NCBI GenBank assembly: GCA_017450705.1
Contig: JAFSTC010000014.1
Coordinates: 58,866-122,865 of the forward strand
Source: Lentisphaeria bacterium
Lineage (GTDB): Bacteria; Verrucomicrobiota; Lentisphaeria; Victivallales; Victivallaceae
DNA: 64,000 bases
Direction: 5' to 3'
In this document: in pieces, positions 60,578 to 64,000 of the stretch
How positions within the stretch are numbered: position 1 is the first letter of the stretch
How the letters are laid out: every line of letters starts with the position of its first letter
Notes under the pieces: generated by a model
What the model was told of the DNA's origin: nothing
The model's input: the letters and a program-made list of their open reading frames with translations, nothing else
The model's database searches: none
Translations under genes and position numbers: made by a program

Positions 60578-61357
60578 ATGAAAATCATGACGTGCAACAT
60601 CCGTTTTTCCTCCATGGGCCACGACACCGGCCCCCGGTTCTGGAAGAACAGGAGAGAGTGCTGTTTTTCCGCCATCGAGAAATGCGATCCTGACGTGATC
60701 TGCCTTCAGGAGTGCCACAACGACCAGCTGGCGGACTTCAAGGCCCGCTTCGTCGGGTTCGACTGGGTCCACGGCAATTCCTTCGCCTCGGTGCAGTACC
60801 CCGAGAACGCCGTTTTCTACCGCCGCGGGCTGTATGAGAATTGCGGCGTGGGCGCGTGGCAGCTCTCGGAGACACCCCACATCCCCGGCTCCACCAGCTG
60901 GGGGACCGAGTGCGTCCGCATGGTCAACTGGGTCCTGCTGCAGGGACCCCGGGGGCTCGTCCGCGTGGTGAACACCCACTTCGACCACATTTCCCAGCTG
61001 GCCCGGGACAACGCCGCGCGGATGATCAACGAAGATGCCGCCGCCTGGGATCCCGCGCTGGTGCAGATCCTCACGGGCGACCTCAACTGCGACCCGGAGA
61101 ACACCGCCATGAAGGCCCTCGTCTCCGCGGGATGGGTCGACACCATGCCCGAAGACGAGACCTTCCGCCCCACGTTCCACGAGTTCATCGGGACCGCGTG
61201 GCAGGGGGATCTGGGCATCTGCGGCAAGGGCCGCATGGACTACGTCTATGTCCGCGGCGTCACCCCCCGGCGCAACGCCCGGATCGTGTACGACCACGAC
61301 GGTGACGTCTATCCCAGCGACCACTTTTTCGTCTTTGCCGAAATCGAGGAGGCCTGA
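60578..61357 (+). CDS. Endonuclease/exonuclease/phosphatase (EEP) family protein
   Basis: A 259-residue EEP-fold enzyme, a Mg-dependent phosphodiesterase or phosphatase. Diagnostic residues are Asn7 in MTCNIRF, Glu45 in CLQECH, His134 in NTHFDH, Asp168/Asn170 in TGDLN, and Asp248/His249 in YPSDHFF. The upstream in-frame start adds 21 residues inside the previous gene; the ATG at 60578 is preferred. No signal peptide is present. It lies 23 bp after paralogue B and 6 bp before the GH78-like gene. In such loci EEP proteins may remove phosphate or phosphodiester groups from glycans, which is inference. Confidence 0.87.
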   Translation: MKIMTCNIRFSSMGHDTGPRFWKNRRECCFSAIEKCDPDVICLQECHNDQLADFKARFVGFDWVHGNSFASVQYPENAVFYRRGLYENCGVGAWQLSETPHIPGSTSWGTECVRMVNWVLLQGPRGLVRVVNTHFDHISQLARDNAARMINEDAAAWDPALVQILTGDLNCDPENTAMKALVSAGWVDTMPEDETFRPTFHEFIGTAWQGDLGICGKGRMDYVYVRGVTPRRNARIVYDHDGDVYPSDHFFVFAEIEEA

Positions 61358-61363
61358 AGCGCC

Positions 61364-63787
61364 ATGAAAATTCTTTCCCCCCGCTGGATCGCTCCGGCCG
61401 GCGTGTCGGCCCGCCGGAACTGCCACTTTGTCGCGAGCCGGACCTTCGAGCTCGACCGGCAGCCGGATTCTCTCTTTCTCGATATCGCCTGCGAGAGTTA
61501 TTACCTGTTGAAAGTCAACGACGTCGTCGTGGGCAGAGGTCCCGCCCGGGGAACCAGTTTCACCTACTATTACGACCGCCGCCAGATCGCTTCGTGCGTC
61601 CACGCGGGCGTCAACCGCATCACTGTCGAAGTCCACTGCATGAACGTGCCCACGGGCCGGAACGTGCCCGCAGAACCCGCGCTGTGGGTCAAAGTCGGGG
61701 AGATCCTCGGCACCGACGCGTCCTGGGAGTGCCGCTTTGCCGACCGGGAGTACCCCGAGGACGCCCCCTTCTACAACATGCAGCAGGGGTTGTGCGAGTG
61801 GCGCGATCTGCGCTTCGCCGACACGGCGGAAAAGGTCCCGACGGTCCTGCTGGGGGAGGATTCCGGCGTGCTGAAGCGGAAATTTCTGCCCAACGACACG
61901 CCCCCCGCGGAGGAGAAAAGCCATCTGCCCGCGGAGTGCCTGTATCCGGCCTTCGTCCCGCCTGCGGACCTGGCCGACAAAAAGATCGCCGTGCTGGGCG
62001 ACCGGGAGCCCCACGCCCCCGTCCCCGAAGGGACCCTCGCGAAACTCAACAACCTGATTTTCGGCGGGGACCACGCCGTGGAACTGCCTCCGTCTCCCGA
62101 CGGCGGCGGCTTCACCGTGATCTTCAACTTTGCCCGCCTGATCTCGGGGAGACTGGAGCTGGAACTCACCGCCCCCGCGGGGACCGTGGTCGACATCGCC
62201 CACGAGGAGGAGCTGTTTCAAAAGACCCGCCTGCGCAGCGACCACACGGCCACCAATTTCACCTATAACCTCAGCGACCGTTACATCCTGCGCGACGGCC
62301 GGCAGACCGTCGGCAACTATATGTTCGACAGGGGGTTCCGCATGGTGCGGCTCACCTTCCGCAACTATGGAAGTCCGGTGATCCTGCACCGGATGCGGGG
62401 CGTCGACCGGCGGTATCCCCTGACGATGCACAGCCGTTTTTTCTGCAGCGACTGGCAGCTCAACCGGCTGTGGGAGACGGCGTTCGAGACCATTTCGGCC
62501 TGCACGACGGACGTCTTCACCGACTGCCCGTGGCGGGAACGGCTGTTCTTCACCAACGACTTCGTGGTGGAAAACCGGAGCGCGCTCCAGCTGACGGGCG
62601 ACGCCGCGCTGGCGAAACACGCCTTCCGGATGATCTTCGACGAGGCCGACGAAAAGGGCATCTTCCCCTGCGTCATCCCCAGTCACCGGGCCATGTTCAT
62701 CCATCACGGCTTCCCGAAGAAGTGGGGCTGGATCCTCTCCTGCAATCTCACGCTGCCGCTCTCGGTGCTGGAGTACCTGCTCTGGACCGGCGACGGGGAT
62801 TCCGTGCGCGAGTGGTACCCCGTCCTGCGCCGCATGATCGCCACCTTCCGGAGCTGGAAAACCGCCGAAGGTCTCCTCGATACCGAAAACGAGTACAACG
62901 ACCGGACGGACTTTTTCGACTGGTCCTTCGAACTCAACGGCAAACAGCTGCCCTCCTCGGGGAACTCCCTGATGAACGCGATGTACATCATCGCCCTCAT
63001 GGCGATGGAGCGGCTCAGGGACGCCGCCGGGTGTCCTGATGACGGTTACGCGAAAGAGATCGCCGAAATGCGCGAAACCGTCGTCCGGCGCTTCTACCTT
63101 CCGGAGAAAAAGGTGCTCATGGACGCCGAGGGCGGCATCATGGACAAGGAGACTCTGGAACTGCTGGGGGTGCATCTGGAGAAGGGCGCGGATTTCCGCT
63201 CCAGCCGTCTGGCTCAGGCGCTGGGCCTTCTTGCCGAGGCCGACCGGGCCATTCCCGATCCGGGGGCCCTTCAGAAGGCGCTGCTGGACGACGGTCTCTT
63301 CCCGCCGGAACTCTTTTACGGGTCCTTCATCTTGCTCGCCATGAAAAAGTGCGGCTTCGACGCCGAGGCGCTGGCCTATATCCGCAAATACTGGGGCCCG
63401 GTCCTCGACAGCGGCACGCCGACGCTATGGGAAAACGGGGTCTACACGCCCGGCAAGGCCGGTTTCGGCGGATCGGCCAGTCTGTGCCACGGCTTCAGTA
63501 CGTCGCCCGTGGACTTTCTGCAGACGGTCATTTTGGGCGTCACGCCGGAGGAGCCGGGATTCGCCGCGTTCCGCTTTGCGCCGGATCCCTGCGGCCTGCG
63601 CTTCGCTCACGGCTCCGTGATGACGCCCCGCGGGGCGATCCGGGCGTCGTGGAAGATCGCGGGAAATGCCGTCGAGGCCGAACTCTTCGTCCCCGAAGGC
63701 TGCCGCGCCGTCACGCCCGCCGGGACTTACGGTCCCGGGGACTGGCAGATCACGATTCCCCAAAAAGTTGCCTTCGCCGCCGTTTGA
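61364..63787 (+). CDS. GH78-like alpha-L-rhamnosidase
   Basis: An 807-residue protein. The N-terminal beta-sandwich domains (to about 330) include YYLLKVNDVVVGRGPARG. The (alpha/alpha)6 barrel begins near 365 and shows the GH78 motif TDCPWRERLFFTND (Asp387-Arg393 region), then FDWSFELNGKQLPSSGNSLM. The C-terminal cap has SLCHGFSTSPVDFLQTVILG and SVMTPRGAIRASWKI, standard for the family. It would release terminal L-rhamnose, or a similar sugar, from oligosaccharides in the cytoplasm, since no signal peptide is seen. It ends the long operon that starts at 49239. The last codons and the stop lie in a hairpin that is repeated downstream. Confidence 0.85.
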   Translation: MKILSPRWIAPAGVSARRNCHFVASRTFELDRQPDSLFLDIACESYYLLKVNDVVVGRGPARGTSFTYYYDRRQIASCVHAGVNRITVEVHCMNVPTGRNVPAEPALWVKVGEILGTDASWECRFADREYPEDAPFYNMQQGLCEWRDLRFADTAEKVPTVLLGEDSGVLKRKFLPNDTPPAEEKSHLPAECLYPAFVPPADLADKKIAVLGDREPHAPVPEGTLAKLNNLIFGGDHAVELPPSPDGGGFTVIFNFARLISGRLELELTAPAGTVVDIAHEEELFQKTRLRSDHTATNFTYNLSDRYILRDGRQTVGNYMFDRGFRMVRLTFRNYGSPVILHRMRGVDRRYPLTMHSRFFCSDWQLNRLWETAFETISACTTDVFTDCPWRERLFFTNDFVVENRSALQLTGDAALAKHAFRMIFDEADEKGIFPCVIPSHRAMFIHHGFPKKWGWILSCNLTLPLSVLEYLLWTGDGDSVREWYPVLRRMIATFRSWKTAEGLLDTENEYNDRTDFFDWSFELNGKQLPSSGNSLMNAMYIIALMAMERLRDAAGCPDDGYAKEIAEMRETVVRRFYLPEKKVLMDAEGGIMDKETLELLGVHLEKGADFRSSRLAQALGLLAEADRAIPDPGALQKALLDDGLFPPELFYGSFILLAMKKCGFDAEALAYIRKYWGPVLDSGTPTLWENGVYTPGKAGFGGSASLCHGFSTSPVDFLQTVILGVTPEEPGFAAFRFAPDPCGLRFAHGSVMTPRGAIRASWKIAGNAVEAELFVPEGCRAVTPAGTYGPGDWQITIPQKVAFAAV

Positions 63788-63960
63788 GGCGGCTCACCTC
63801 GGCTGCGCCGAGGCTTCGGGTACTTTTCGGGGGCCCCCGCTCCGTCATTCCAATGCTCGCGCCTTGCGGCGCTCCGCGTTTCATGACTGCGCGAGAGGTC
63901 GTTTTGATTTCAAAAAAGTTGCCGTCGGCCCCGTTTGAGGGGCCTCCCCCGCTTCGCGGG
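63776..63960. repeat. Degenerate hairpin repeat after the GH78-like gene
   Basis: Two related units start at about 63762 and 63912. Each has an A-rich run, GTTGCC, a stem closing a GTTTGA loop (63776-63793 GCCGCC/GGCGGC; 63927-63944 GGCCCC/GGGGCC), then a second hairpin (63797-63813; 63948-63960). Between them are CGGGGG/CCCCCG (63828-63839) and GCGCC/GGCGC (63859-63872). The first stem overlaps the stop codon of the GH78-like gene. No gene is seen from 63788 to the window end. Confidence 0.6.
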
Positions 63961-64000
63961 CTTCGTTTGCGGGGCCCGGGGACAATAAGTCTTATAAGTC

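Noticed and set aside
1..64000. tRNA, rRNA, prophage, transposase or integrase genes
   Set aside because: None recognised by motif reading on either strand; short tRNAs could be missed without a covariance scan.

Overview
The window is a high-GC, densely coding bacterial segment that most resembles Lentisphaerota (a Victivallis-like gut or sediment bacterium). This is an inference from gene content. There are three prepilin-leader secreted proteins of the H-X9-DG kind, two GntR-type regulators with LacI-like sensor domains, AraC regulators next to hydrolases, a DUF4838 protein, GH2/GH43/GH78 enzymes, two giant secreted paralogues, and Gram-negative LPS genes (WaaG, WaaP, Wzm, Wzt). No rRNA, tRNA, CRISPR array, prophage or insertion sequence was found.

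Layout. 1-7061 (+): tail of a peptide-type solute-binding protein, a GT2, then rplU-purC and an LPS-core cluster (GT2, WaaG-like, WaaP-like) ending with a CocE/NonD hydrolase and a perfect 26-bp hairpin terminator. 7134-7576: non-coding, with eight small hairpins. 7577-9430: lower-GC island with a membrane protein, a truncated reading frame and a lipoprotein. 9532-16903: AraC-linked glycan locus (DUF4838 protein, prepilin-like protein, GH43, SGNH esterase, AraC, MFS transporter). 16977-23776 (-): a seven-gene run from a zinc-ribbon membrane protein through an esterase, MetY, Ung, AraC and a chorismatase-like protein to a pseudokinase-ankyrin-thioredoxin-like fusion. 23911-30235 (+): cation/proton antiporter, SNF symporter, 2-hydroxyacid dehydrogenase, and three tandem secreted paralogues. 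30491-40392 (+): ABC-transporter-dependent surface polysaccharide cluster (Wzm, Wzt with a C-terminal substrate domain, a 1277-residue methyltransferase/coiled-coil/GT2/GT4 fusion, GT2, GT2-GT39 fusion, a GT39 C-terminal piece, and the initiating sugar-phosphate transferase). 40433-51585: second prepilin-like protein, small TTG-start protein, two GntR/LacI-type regulators, amidohydrolase, DegT aminotransferase, Dabb protein, GH2 beta-glucuronidase-like enzyme, DUF3592 protein, ASRT-family protein and secreted dienelactone-hydrolase-like enzyme. 51624-63787 (+): two giant secreted paralogues flanking a third prepilin-like protein, then an EEP-family protein and a GH78-like rhamnosidase. 63776-64000: covarying hairpin repeats.

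Working view. The cell builds an LPS core and an ABC-exported surface glycan, and runs several small regulator-plus-enzyme loci for degrading acidic or rhamnose/galactose-containing glycans. SusC/D-type transporters are absent; prepilin-like proteins recur beside these enzymes instead. Promoters are easy to read and nearly uniform: TTGACA-like, 17 bp, TATATT-like.
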